In this document: positions 9,107-16,341 of the stretch, one piece after another
Numbering within the stretch: the first letter of the stretch is position 1
Layout: each line of letters begins with the position of its first letter
Source of the DNA: an uncultured Bacteroidales bacterium
Lineage (GTDB): Bacteria; Bacteroidota; Bacteroidia; Bacteroidales; Muribaculaceae
Length of the DNA: 64,000 nt
Assembly (NCBI GenBank): GCA_902793405.1
Contig: CADBDH010000011.1
Span: 62,001-126,000, forward strand
Reading direction: 5' to 3'
Program-made: the position numbers and the translations under genes
Notes under the pieces: model-generated
Database searches by the model: none
Told to the model about the DNA's origin: nothing
The model's input: only the letters and a program-made list of their open reading frames with translations

Positions 9107-9114
9107 TACCTTTG
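9107..9114 (+). promoter_or_regulatory. -7 box directly ahead of trmN
   Basis: TACCTTTG ends 10 bp before the trmN ATG. No TTG sits at the expected 19-20 bp. If used, the transcript would have a leader of only a few nucleotides. Confidence 0.5.
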
Positions 9115-9124
9115 CAGTACGATT

Positions 9125-9838
9125 ATGGGACGAGAAAAAGTATTCCGATTCAAGCAGTTTGCCGTGGTCAATGACCGCTCGGCGATGAAGGTGGGTACCG
9201 ATGGCGTGCTGCTGGGAGCCTGGTGCCCCGTGGCAGGCGCTCATCGCGTGCTTGATGTGGGCACGGGTTGCGGTGTCATTGCCCTGATGATAGCCCAACG
9301 CAACAGTCATGCCGTTATCGATGCCATTGATATCGACCACGATGCTATCATCGAAGCTGCCTTCAACTTTGAGTCATCACCCTGGCCCCAGCGGCTCACA
9401 GCTATCGAGTGTGACTTCAACGGCATGGAAGTGAATGCCCGCTATGACCTTATCGTCTCTAACCCACCCTATTTCACTAACGGCATCTTGCCAACTGGCG
9501 ATGCCCGCACAGTAGCCCGTCACACAGCCTCACTCACTTATGGCCAACTCATCAGGGGCGCGTCACAGCACCTGACCGACGATGGTGCACTGGCACTCAT
9601 CTCACCAACCGATGCCGAAAGCGACATCATTGAGGCAGCCACGTTTGCATCACTTCCTGTCAAGGCCATGACACGAGTCCTGCCTGTCGAGGGCGCGAAT
9701 CCCAAGCGCACTCTATGGCTGCTGTCACGGAATGATGCATTTCCTTATCATGAAAATACACTCACGATAGCCCGACACGACGGCTCGTCCACCCGCGAGT
9801 ATATAGAACTCACCGGTGACTTCTACCTGAAAATGTAG
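9125..9838 (+). CDS. trmN: tRNA1(Val) (adenine(37)-N6)-methyltransferase
   Basis: A 237-residue Rossmann-fold SAM-dependent methyltransferase. Visible are FRFKQFAVVNDRSAMKVGTDGVLLGAW at the N-terminus (the YfiC/TrmN6 signature), the SAM-binding VLDVGTGCGVIALMIAQ, and the catalytic motif IVSNPPYF of N6-adenine methyltransferases. It is expected to methylate A37 of tRNA-Val. The start at 9125 reproduces the usual N-terminus; an upstream ATG at 9077 would include the promoter box. Confidence 0.9.
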   Translation: MGREKVFRFKQFAVVNDRSAMKVGTDGVLLGAWCPVAGAHRVLDVGTGCGVIALMIAQRNSHAVIDAIDIDHDAIIEAAFNFESSPWPQRLTAIECDFNGMEVNARYDLIVSNPPYFTNGILPTGDARTVARHTASLTYGQLIRGASQHLTDDGALALISPTDAESDIIEAATFASLPVKAMTRVLPVEGANPKRTLWLLSRNDAFPYHENTLTIARHDGSSTREYIELTGDFYLKM

Positions 9839-9897
9839 TATTATATAAGGTGTTTTGTCTTGATGGGTGATGGTAGGTACCAACAAAAAAAACAAAA

Positions 9898-9926
9898 GTC
9901 CCGTGACATTGGATGTCGATCGGGAC
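9898..9926 (-). terminator. Orphan hairpin with minus-strand T-tract
   Basis: GTCCCG pairs with CGGGAC and GACAT with ATGTC. On the minus strand the stem is followed by TTTTGTTTTTTTTG. No minus-strand gene lies immediately to the right, so its transcript is unexplained. It could alternatively end trmN on the plus strand, where there is no T-tract. Confidence 0.6.
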
Positions 9927-10129
9927 CTATATGTTCTGTGTCTCGTGATGCTTCGTCAGCAGTTTGACACAAAGTTGAAGTGTTTTATTATTAAGAAAAA
10001 GTCAGTTTTATTCGTTTGAAGCTTGAAAACTTCATTGAAGTCAATTTATAGACTATCGAATTATCTAAAAGTTTAATCCCATTCTCACATTTAACATTTG
10101 TTAAGACTTTGGCTTTAAAATGACTGTTC
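9927..10129. other. Gene-free AT-rich stretch between two terminators
   Basis: About 200 bp with no credible coding region. It lies between a minus-oriented hairpin at 9898-9926 and a plus-oriented terminator at 10130-10157. I found no TAnnTTTG box on either strand and no riboswitch I recognise. A small RNA is possible but unsupported beyond the terminators. Confidence 0.4.
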
Positions 10130-10157
10130 ATATCCCCATTTATGGGGATATTTTTTA
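10130..10157 (+). terminator. Rho-independent terminator upstream of feoAB
   Basis: ATATCCCC and GGGGATAT form a perfect 8-bp stem with a 6-nt loop followed by T5. It ends 24 bp before the feoAB -33 element and would insulate feoAB from upstream transcription. It is 290 bp beyond trmN. Confidence 0.8.
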
Positions 10158-10181
10158 TGCCAAAAACCTTAATAAATGGTA

Positions 10182-10212
10182 TTGTGTATGATGATTGTCT
10201 CCAGTAATTTTG
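10182..10212 (+). promoter_or_regulatory. Promoter of feoAB
   Basis: TTG at 10182-10184 and TAATTTTG at 10205-10212 are separated by 20 bp, an ideal Bacteroidota promoter. The box ends 27 bp before the ATG at 10240. I do not see a convincing Fur box, but one could be hidden in this AT-rich sequence. Confidence 0.78.
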
Positions 10213-10239
10213 CAAATTGAATAAATCTATCAAATTGAC

Positions 10240-12618
10240 ATGATAAACAAACAAGATAAAATCAACAACACTCACACGCGCCTGCTGGATAACGAACCAG
10301 TGGGCATGACAGTACAAGTCGTAAGAGTCATGGGCGACGGGGCATTCAGGCAGCGATTGCTTGAAATGGGCTTTGTGCGTGGTGCACAGGTGACCGTCCT
10401 CAAGAACGCCCCACTCAAGGATCCCGTTGAATATATGATATTGGGCTCGCACATCTCGTTGCGCCACAGCGAGGCGGCCCAGGTCGAAGTCACCGATAAA
10501 GACGCTGAATTCTGTGATATGGAAGATGCCTATAACGGCATCGTCGAGACCACTGTGGCCGGTGTTGACCCCATGGAGGACAACGTGCTGCGCATTGCCT
10601 TGATTGGCAACCCCAACTGCGGCAAAACATCGCTCTTCAACTGTGTGACCGGTGCAAAGGAAAAAGTGGGCAATTATGGCGGCGTGACCGTTGACAGCAA
10701 GGAAGGCTGGTTCAACATCGATGGCCGCAAGGTGCAGTTGGTCGATCTGCCCGGCACTTACTCGCTGACCGAGTATTCGCCCGAGGAGATGTATGTGCGC
10801 ACCTATATCCGTGACAACCATCCTGACGCTATCCTCAATATTGTCGATGCCGGCAATCTGGAACGCAACCTGTACCTGACCACCCAAATCATGGACATGA
10901 ACATCCCCATGGTCGTTGCCCTGAACATGTGGGACGAGATGGAAAAGAGCGGTGACCACCTCGACATCGAGATGATGAGCCGCTTGCTGGGTGCAAGGAT
11001 GGTGCCGTTGACCGCTTATAATGGCCACGGCGTGAAAGAGGTGCTGAAAGCAGCGATGGAGGCTATCGATGAGAGCGAACAGGAAACCCGGCACCACAAT
11101 GTGAATTACGGTGCTCTTATCGAGGATTGTCTGAAGGAGTTGGGAGAAATGTGCCCTACTCTGGACCGCTACACGGTATTGAAAATCATAGAGAACGACC
11201 AGCACGCCCTGGAGTTGATAAAAGGACAGGACAATGCCGACCTGGTCAGGAAAACCGCTGCCGAGATGCGGCAGCGTATCGAGCGCGATTATAACGATGA
11301 CATCGTGAGCATCGTGACCGACCTGAAATACGGTTTTGTGCGCGGCGCTCTGGCCGAAGCACTCACAGCAAATCCCGATAGAGCCATCGGCGAGACCAAA
11401 CCAGGTTACTCCATGGACCGCTTGCTCACCAACCGCTGGTTGGCCCTGCCCATCCTGCTGGTGCTGATGTGGCTGATGTTTGAAGCCACCTTCACCTTGG
11501 GCGCTTATCCCCAAGAATGGATCGAGAGCGGCATCGGTTGGATTGGTGAGTGGATCGGCAAAGCCATGCCCGACGGTATCCTCAAGGACCTGATTGTTGA
11601 CGGTATCATTGGCGGCGTGGGCGGCGTGCTCGTGTTCCTGCCCCAGATTCTGATATTGTTCTTTTTTATCTCATTGCTTGAGGATAGCGGATACATGGCC
11701 CGTGCGGCCTTTATCGTGGACCGAATCATGCACCGTGTGGGGCTGCACGGCAAGTCCTTCATCCCCTACCTCATCGGCTTTGGATGTGGCGTACCTGCCA
11801 TCATGGCAACCCGCACACTCGAGAACCGCCGTGACCGCATTGTCACCATCCTCACCATTCCGTTCATGTCTTGCTCGGCACGTCTGCCGGCCTATCTGCT
11901 GCTTGTAGCCGCATTCTTTACCGCCAAGCAGGGATTGATTTTGATGAGTATCTATCTGATTGGTATTCTGGTCGCTGCAATTACTGCCATTGTCTTGAGC
12001 AAGACAATTCTGAAGCATGACAAGACGCAGTTTGTAATGGAGTTGCCGCCTTACCGCAAGCCCACTGCCCGCAATGCCACCATTCACATGTGGAGCAAGG
12101 GCAAGCAGTACCTGCAGAAGATGGCCACCATCATCCTGGCAGCCTCGATTATCGTGTGGGCATTAGGCTACTTCCCCCGTCACGAGGGACAAACCCCGCA
12201 GGAACAGATCGAGAACTCTTACATGGGTATGATGGGTAAAGCCATTGAGCCTGTTGTCGCTCCGTTGGGCTTCAACTGGCAGATGGGCGTGAGCGTGCTC
12301 ACGGGAGCTGCCGCTAAGGAGATTGTGGTTTCGACAATGGGTGTGCTTTATACCGGCGAGTCTGATGCTACCGAAGAGAGCACGTCGCTCAAAGAGAAAC
12401 TGCAAACGGCCACAAAGGCTAACGGTGAACACGTGTTTGACCCGATTGTCGCCTATTCCTTCATGCTGTTCATCCTGCTTTATTTCCCTTGCATTGCCGC
12501 CCTTGCCGCTATCAGGCGTGAGGCTGGCACCAAGTGGATGGTGTTTGAGATATTCTACACCACCGGTGTGGCATGGCTTGTATCGTTCATCTTCTATCAA
12601 GTAGCAAGATTATTATGA
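10240..12618 (+). CDS. feoB: Fused FeoA-FeoB ferrous iron transporter
   Basis: Imports Fe2+ across the inner membrane. The 792-residue protein begins with an SH3-like FeoA domain (residues 15-90: VGMTVQVVRVMG, LEMGFVRGAQVTVLKNAPL). The FeoB G-domain follows with P-loop GNPNCGKT (residues 123-130), the GNYGGVTVD switch, DLPGTYSL and NMWDE. From about residue 385 come the transmembrane gate repeats, including GYMARAAFIVDR, GFGCGVPAIMATRTL and PFMSCSARLPAYLL. The FeoA-FeoB fusion is characteristic of Bacteroidota. It overlaps the next gene by ATGA. Confidence 0.97.
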   Translation: MINKQDKINNTHTRLLDNEPVGMTVQVVRVMGDGAFRQRLLEMGFVRGAQVTVLKNAPLKDPVEYMILGSHISLRHSEAAQVEVTDKDAEFCDMEDAYNGIVETTVAGVDPMEDNVLRIALIGNPNCGKTSLFNCVTGAKEKVGNYGGVTVDSKEGWFNIDGRKVQLVDLPGTYSLTEYSPEEMYVRTYIRDNHPDAILNIVDAGNLERNLYLTTQIMDMNIPMVVALNMWDEMEKSGDHLDIEMMSRLLGARMVPLTAYNGHGVKEVLKAAMEAIDESEQETRHHNVNYGALIEDCLKELGEMCPTLDRYTVLKIIENDQHALELIKGQDNADLVRKTAAEMRQRIERDYNDDIVSIVTDLKYGFVRGALAEALTANPDRAIGETKPGYSMDRLLTNRWLALPILLVLMWLMFEATFTLGAYPQEWIESGIGWIGEWIGKAMPDGILKDLIVDGIIGGVGGVLVFLPQILILFFFISLLEDSGYMARAAFIVDRIMHRVGLHGKSFIPYLIGFGCGVPAIMATRTLENRRDRIVTILTIPFMSCSARLPAYLLLVAAFFTAKQGLILMSIYLIGILVAAITAIVLSKTILKHDKTQFVMELPPYRKPTARNATIHMWSKGKQYLQKMATIILAASIIVWALGYFPRHEGQTPQEQIENSYMGMMGKAIEPVVAPLGFNWQMGVSVLTGAAAKEIVVSTMGVLYTGESDATEESTSLKEKLQTATKANGEHVFDPIVAYSFMLFILLYFPCIAALAAIRREAGTKWMVFEIFYTTGVAWLVSFIFYQVARLL

Positions 12619-12764
12619 CCACTTCGACAATAATACAAACGATTGTAGTGCTCGGCATTGTAGCCGTAGCACTGGTGTATGTGCTGCGCCGCGTGATTAA
12701 GACAACACGCGGCAACGACTGCGATTGCGGTTGCGGTAAAAACTGCAGGAGCAAAAAACACTAG
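12615..12764 (+). CDS. FeoB-associated Cys-rich membrane protein
   Basis: A 49-residue protein: one transmembrane helix (TIIQTIVVLGIVAVALVYVL) then a basic linker and a short cysteine cluster (CDCGCGKNC) at the C-terminus. Small Cys-rich membrane proteins of this design regularly follow feoB and are thought to assist or regulate it. The ATG overlaps the feoB stop by 4 bp (ATGA), implying translational coupling. Its stop is only 2 bp from the stop of convergent radA, leaving no room for a terminator between them. Confidence 0.88.
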   Translation: MTTSTIIQTIVVLGIVAVALVYVLRRVIKTTRGNDCDCGCGKNCRSKKH

Positions 12765-12766
12765 AT

Positions 12767-14152
12767 TCAACCGAAGAGATAGCGGAACGCGTCTTCGACT
12801 CGGGCAACCTCAACAACCTTGATGGTCCATGCATCGCGCTTGGCACCCTTGAGGTTGTTTTTGGGAATAATAATCGTGTCGAAACCCAGTTTTTGGGCCT
12901 CGGTCACCCGCTGTTCGCATCGCGTGACTTGGCGAATCTCGCCCGAAAGGCCCACCTCGCCGGCGAAGCATACGCCCGTATTGATTGCCATATCGACATT
13001 GGATGACAAAATGGCGCTGATGACTGCCAGGTCAAGTGCGGGATCGTTGACCTTGATGCCCCCCACGATATTCAGGAAAACGTCTTTCTGCGCCAGTTTG
13101 AAGCCCAAGCGTTTCTCGAGCACGGCCAGCAGCATGTTCATGCGTCGTTGGTCAAATCCCGTTACCGAGCGCTGGGCGGTACCATAGGCCGCTGTGCTTG
13201 CCAGCGCCTGCACCTCGATGAGGAAAGGACGCATGCCGTCGATGGTAACGCCGATGGCTGTTCCCGACAAATCGCCCTCGCGGTCGCTGAGCAGCAGTTC
13301 GCTGGGATTGGTCACCTCGCGCAATCCGTCCTCTTTCATCTCGTAGATGCCAATCTCGCTGGTGTTGCCGAATCGGTTTTTGATGGGGCGCAGGATGCGG
13401 TACAGGTAGTTGCGGTCGCCCTCGAACTGGATGACGGCATCCACGATGTGCTCCAGCACCTTGGGGCCGGCAATGCTGCCTTCCTTGTTGATGTGCCCGA
13501 TGAGGATAACGGGCGTGTAGGTCTCCTTGGCATAACGCTGGAAAGCAGCAGCACATTCCCTCACCTGGGTCACACTGCCGGGAGCGCTCTCGAGTTGGTC
13601 GCTGGCAATGGTCTGGATAGAGTCCACAATGATCAGTCCGGGTTGGAAGGCGCGTATGCTGGCGAAGATATTGTCCAACGAAGTCTCACACAGCAAATAG
13701 CACTCGCAATCCATTCGCCCGCCAGCGATGCGGTCAGCACGCATGCGCAACTGTTGGGGGCTCTCCTCGCCCGAGACATAGAGCACTCGACGCGAACGAA
13801 TGCGCAGGACATTCTGCAAAACCAGTGTCGATTTGCCGATTCCGGGTTCACCGCCCAGCAAGACGATGCTGCCCGGCACAAGTCCACCGCCCAGCACACG
13901 GTTGAGCTCATTGCTGGGCAAGTTGATGCGAGGCTGGTCTTCGGCATGAATTTCCGAGATTTTGACAGGCTCGGCAGCTTTGCGGCTACTCTCCCCTGCC
14001 CCGGCGTAGCGCACCTGGGCGGTCTTGGGCGCTTTGGGTTCCTCGATATAGGTGTTCCACTCGCCACAGGCGGGACACTTGCCGAGCCACTTGGGCGACT
14101 CGTTGCCGCAATTTTTGCAGAAAAAAGTGGTCTTGACTTGCTGCTTTGCCAT
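12767..14152 (-). CDS. radA: DNA repair protein RadA/Sms
   Basis: A branch-migration ATPase acting in recombination. The 461-residue protein has the N-terminal zinc finger (C12, C15, C26, C29), Walker A GGEPGIGKST at residues 100-109, Walker B LIIVDSIQT, the RadA-specific KNRFGNTSEIG motif, and a C-terminal Lon-protease-like domain (GGIKVNDPALDLAVISAILSS). It is the last gene of a minus-strand unit after the RNA methyltransferase, with a 44-bp gap. Confidence 0.97.
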   Translation of the reverse strand: MAKQQVKTTFFCKNCGNESPKWLGKCPACGEWNTYIEEPKAPKTAQVRYAGAGESSRKAAEPVKISEIHAEDQPRINLPSNELNRVLGGGLVPGSIVLLGGEPGIGKSTLVLQNVLRIRSRRVLYVSGEESPQQLRMRADRIAGGRMDCECYLLCETSLDNIFASIRAFQPGLIIVDSIQTIASDQLESAPGSVTQVRECAAAFQRYAKETYTPVILIGHINKEGSIAGPKVLEHIVDAVIQFEGDRNYLYRILRPIKNRFGNTSEIGIYEMKEDGLREVTNPSELLLSDREGDLSGTAIGVTIDGMRPFLIEVQALASTAAYGTAQRSVTGFDQRRMNMLLAVLEKRLGFKLAQKDVFLNIVGGIKVNDPALDLAVISAILSSNVDMAINTGVCFAGEVGLSGEIRQVTRCEQRVTEAQKLGFDTIIIPKNNLKGAKRDAWTIKVVEVARVEDAFRYLFG

Positions 14153-14196
14153 AGCTGGACAGACTGGATTTAATAGGACTTGCTGGATTGAATGGA

Positions 14197-14946
14197 TTAT
14201 CTCCTGAAAAATTCGCTGATGGTGATGGCTGCGGCAACACCCACATTGAGTGACTCGCTGCCGGCGGTCTTGGCCTTGGGGATGAGCAGGCGGCTGTCTA
14301 CATGCTTGGCGACCTTGGCGCCGATGCCTTGGCCTTCGTTGCCAAACACGACAAAGCCCTGCTTGCCCAGCTCGCTAGTGTAGATGTCTTTGCCGTCAAG
14401 GAAGGTGCCGTAGACGGGCAGGTCGGGATATTGCTCAAATAGCTGCTCCAGGTCACCATAGTGCACCTTCACACGAGCGATTGCTCCCATCGTGGCCTGT
14501 ACCACCTTATGATTATATACATCTACTGTGGTCTTGCTGGCAAAGATGTCACGGATGCCGAACCAGTCGGCAAGCCTGATGATGGTGCCCAGATTGCCCG
14601 GGTCCTGGATGTTGTCCAGCACGATATTCAGGCTCGTGGCCACGCGCTTCTCGTCGATTGTATCCACCGGTTTCTCATAGACGGCGATGACATCGCTGGG
14701 CGTGTCGAACTGCGAGATGCGCGCCATCTGCTGCCCGTTGGCAAACACGATTTTATCATAGTGCTCGGCGGTGCCGCACAGGTCATACCACGTGCGCTTG
14801 GCAATGAGCCAGCGGCAGTTGAAGTGCTGCCATGTGTCGCGCACACACTTGGTACCCTCGGCGACAAACAGTCCCTCGTCGTCACGATATTTCTTGGCAG
14901 CCAGGCTTTTTACCACCTTGAGGATGCCATTGTTCATGTCCATCAT
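14197..14946 (-). CDS. SpoU/TrmH-family RNA 2'-O-methyltransferase
   Basis: The 249-residue protein has an N-terminal substrate-binding domain (VVKSLAAKKYRDDEGLFVAEG) and a C-terminal SPOUT knot with the three family motifs: LDNIQDPGNLGTIIR, VVFGNEGQGI and IPKAKTAGSESLNVGVAAAI. It should methylate the ribose 2'-OH of an rRNA or tRNA; the target nucleotide cannot be read from the sequence. I start at the ATG complementary to 14944-14946 because it forms an ATGA overlap with the stop of the upstream ADP-ribosylglycohydrolase. An ATG 19 codons upstream would run deep into that gene. Confidence 0.92.
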   Translation of the reverse strand: MMDMNNGILKVVKSLAAKKYRDDEGLFVAEGTKCVRDTWQHFNCRWLIAKRTWYDLCGTAEHYDKIVFANGQQMARISQFDTPSDVIAVYEKPVDTIDEKRVATSLNIVLDNIQDPGNLGTIIRLADWFGIRDIFASKTTVDVYNHKVVQATMGAIARVKVHYGDLEQLFEQYPDLPVYGTFLDGKDIYTSELGKQGFVVFGNEGQGIGAKVAKHVDSRLLIPKAKTAGSESLNVGVAAAITISEFFRR

Positions 14947-15752
14947 GTCGTTTCTTGCTCTCTTTTGGCCACCAGTTCGTTGAACCGCAGCAGGGTTGTA
15001 CAAAATTCTTCGCTCAGCAGGGCAATGACGGGCTGAGTAATCTCGGCAGGAACCTCATCGACTGCCGAAGAGATTGATCCGGCAATGGCGGCAATCGTGT
15101 CGGCATCGCCAGCCAGGGCAACCGAGAGGCGCACCACGTCCTCATAGTCCTTACCCTCCATGAAGCATGTGATGGCTTCGGGCACCGTGCGCTGGCAGGT
15201 TTCATCAAAGGAGAATGTCGGGCGGATTTCGTCCAAAGTGCGTGACAGGTCATAGTTGAAAGTTCGGGTCACATAGTCGCGGATTTCCTCTTTGGACTTT
15301 CCCTGACGGGCGAGGAAGATGGCGGCGGCAGTGGCCTGGGCGCCCTTGATGCCCTCGGGGTGGTTGTGGGTCACCTCGGCCGATATCTTGGCCAGGTCCA
15401 GTGCCTCGTCAAGCGTCCTGGCATAATAGCCTATAGGGCTGACACGCATTGCCGACCCGTTGCCAAAGGAGTTGTAGGGCTGCGGATCATCGTCGTTTAT
15501 CCAGTTGGCGAAACGGCCTCCATAACCACGTCCAGGATATTTCCAGCACATGTCCAACATGATCCTGACCAGGCTTTCATGAGTGTGCTGTTCATCTTCG
15601 AGCAGCCACAGTGCATTGGCCATAGTGAGCACTGTGTCGTCGGTAAACGTGCTCTTTGGCGTGAATAACTCAAAATTGTGGTCACGCGTCGGGTTAAACT
15701 CATATGCCGACCCTATCACGTCGCCGGCAATGGCTCCAATAATTCCTTTCAT
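14943..15752 (-). CDS. ADP-ribosylglycohydrolase family protein
   Basis: A 269-residue DraG/ARH-type hydrolase that removes ADP-ribose from a macromolecule using two Mg2+ ions. Metal-binding motifs are visible: STFTDDTVLT near residue 35, and ALAGDADTIAAIAG near residue 215. The N-terminus IIGAIAGDVIGSAYE is typical. The substrate is unknown. It heads an operon with the RNA methyltransferase (4-bp overlap) and radA. This partnering is compatible with a role in nucleic-acid or repair-protein ADP-ribosylation, which is inference. Confidence 0.92.
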   Translation of the reverse strand: MKGIIGAIAGDVIGSAYEFNPTRDHNFELFTPKSTFTDDTVLTMANALWLLEDEQHTHESLVRIMLDMCWKYPGRGYGGRFANWINDDDPQPYNSFGNGSAMRVSPIGYYARTLDEALDLAKISAEVTHNHPEGIKGAQATAAAIFLARQGKSKEEIRDYVTRTFNYDLSRTLDEIRPTFSFDETCQRTVPEAITCFMEGKDYEDVVRLSVALAGDADTIAAIAGSISSAVDEVPAEITQPVIALLSEEFCTTLLRFNELVAKREQETT

Positions 15753-15779
15753 AATTAAATAATGTGTTTTTTGAGTTTA

Positions 15780-15787
15780 CAAATATA
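15780..15787 (-). promoter_or_regulatory. -7 box ahead of the ADP-ribosylglycohydrolase operon
   Basis: TATATTTG on the minus strand, 27 bp upstream of the ATG at 15752. No well-placed TTG was found. Confidence 0.45.
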
Positions 15788-15832
15788 CTGCTTTTTTACC
15801 ATATAGGGCACACTTCAGTGCACAATTTTATA

Positions 15833-16141
15833 TCAAGATGCCCATGGAATCAGGTACTGATGGCCGATTCGGGGCTGTGAGATAACGGCAGGCTGCATAG
15901 CGGCAGCGGGACGGCGCATGGTAGCCAATGCTGTCACGTCACGCCAGCCTTGAGTACAATTGCGCACAGTGAGCACTGCCACACCGGCAAAACGGCCTGT
16001 CAATTCCAGCAAGGCTCTCTTTACATCGTCCAAACTTGTGAAATTCACGCCAGTGATACTTGCCAGGCGGTTGCCGTTGCACTCGAGCGTGGCGCAGATG
16101 CTGTCACCATAATTCACGATGTTGTTCACGTTCTTGTTCAT
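15833..16141 (-). CDS. Small conserved-looking protein of unknown function
   Basis: I recall similar small Bacteroidales hypotheticals but no function. The 102-residue protein has no signal peptide or membrane segment. Its core reads like a small alpha/beta domain: IVNYGDSICATLECNG, LASITGVNFTSLDDVKRAL, then VAVLTVRNCTQGW. The tail after residue 75 is Ala/Pro/Arg-rich and probably flexible. An unusually good Shine-Dalgarno (AAGGAGGA on the minus strand, 16148-16155) precedes the ATG, rare in this phylum, suggesting strong translation. It is monocistronic and divergent from the TonB-receptor operon. Confidence 0.75.
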   Translation of the reverse strand: MNKNVNNIVNYGDSICATLECNGNRLASITGVNFTSLDDVKRALLELTGRFAGVAVLTVRNCTQGWRDVTALATMRRPAAAMQPAVISQPRIGHQYLIPWAS

Positions 16142-16172
16142 AGTCGTTCCTCCTTATTTTGTTTTTACACTG

Positions 16173-16180
16173 CAAAGGTA
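16173..16180 (-). promoter_or_regulatory. -7 box of the small orphan gene
   Basis: TACCTTTG on the minus strand, 32 bp upstream of the ATG at 16141. The spacing to the nearest TTG is poor, so the -33 element is not assigned. Confidence 0.5.
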
Positions 16181-16341
16181 AAGAGGACGAGTGCCAATTT
16201 TTTGCACTGCAAATACAAAAAACGATAAATCGACAATTTGGTGTTTGACTATCCCTAGAAAATGTTGACAGATTTGACCTCATTTTTAGGTATTGCGCAT
16301 GCCTTTGATTGCGAGTAATTTTATACTCCAAAATCAATGAG

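Noticed and set aside
9991-11514. 507-codon minus-strand open frame opposite feoAB
   Set aside because: It is antisense to a certain feoAB gene, has a His/Val/Gln-rich composition typical of reverse frames of high-GC genes, and no family features.
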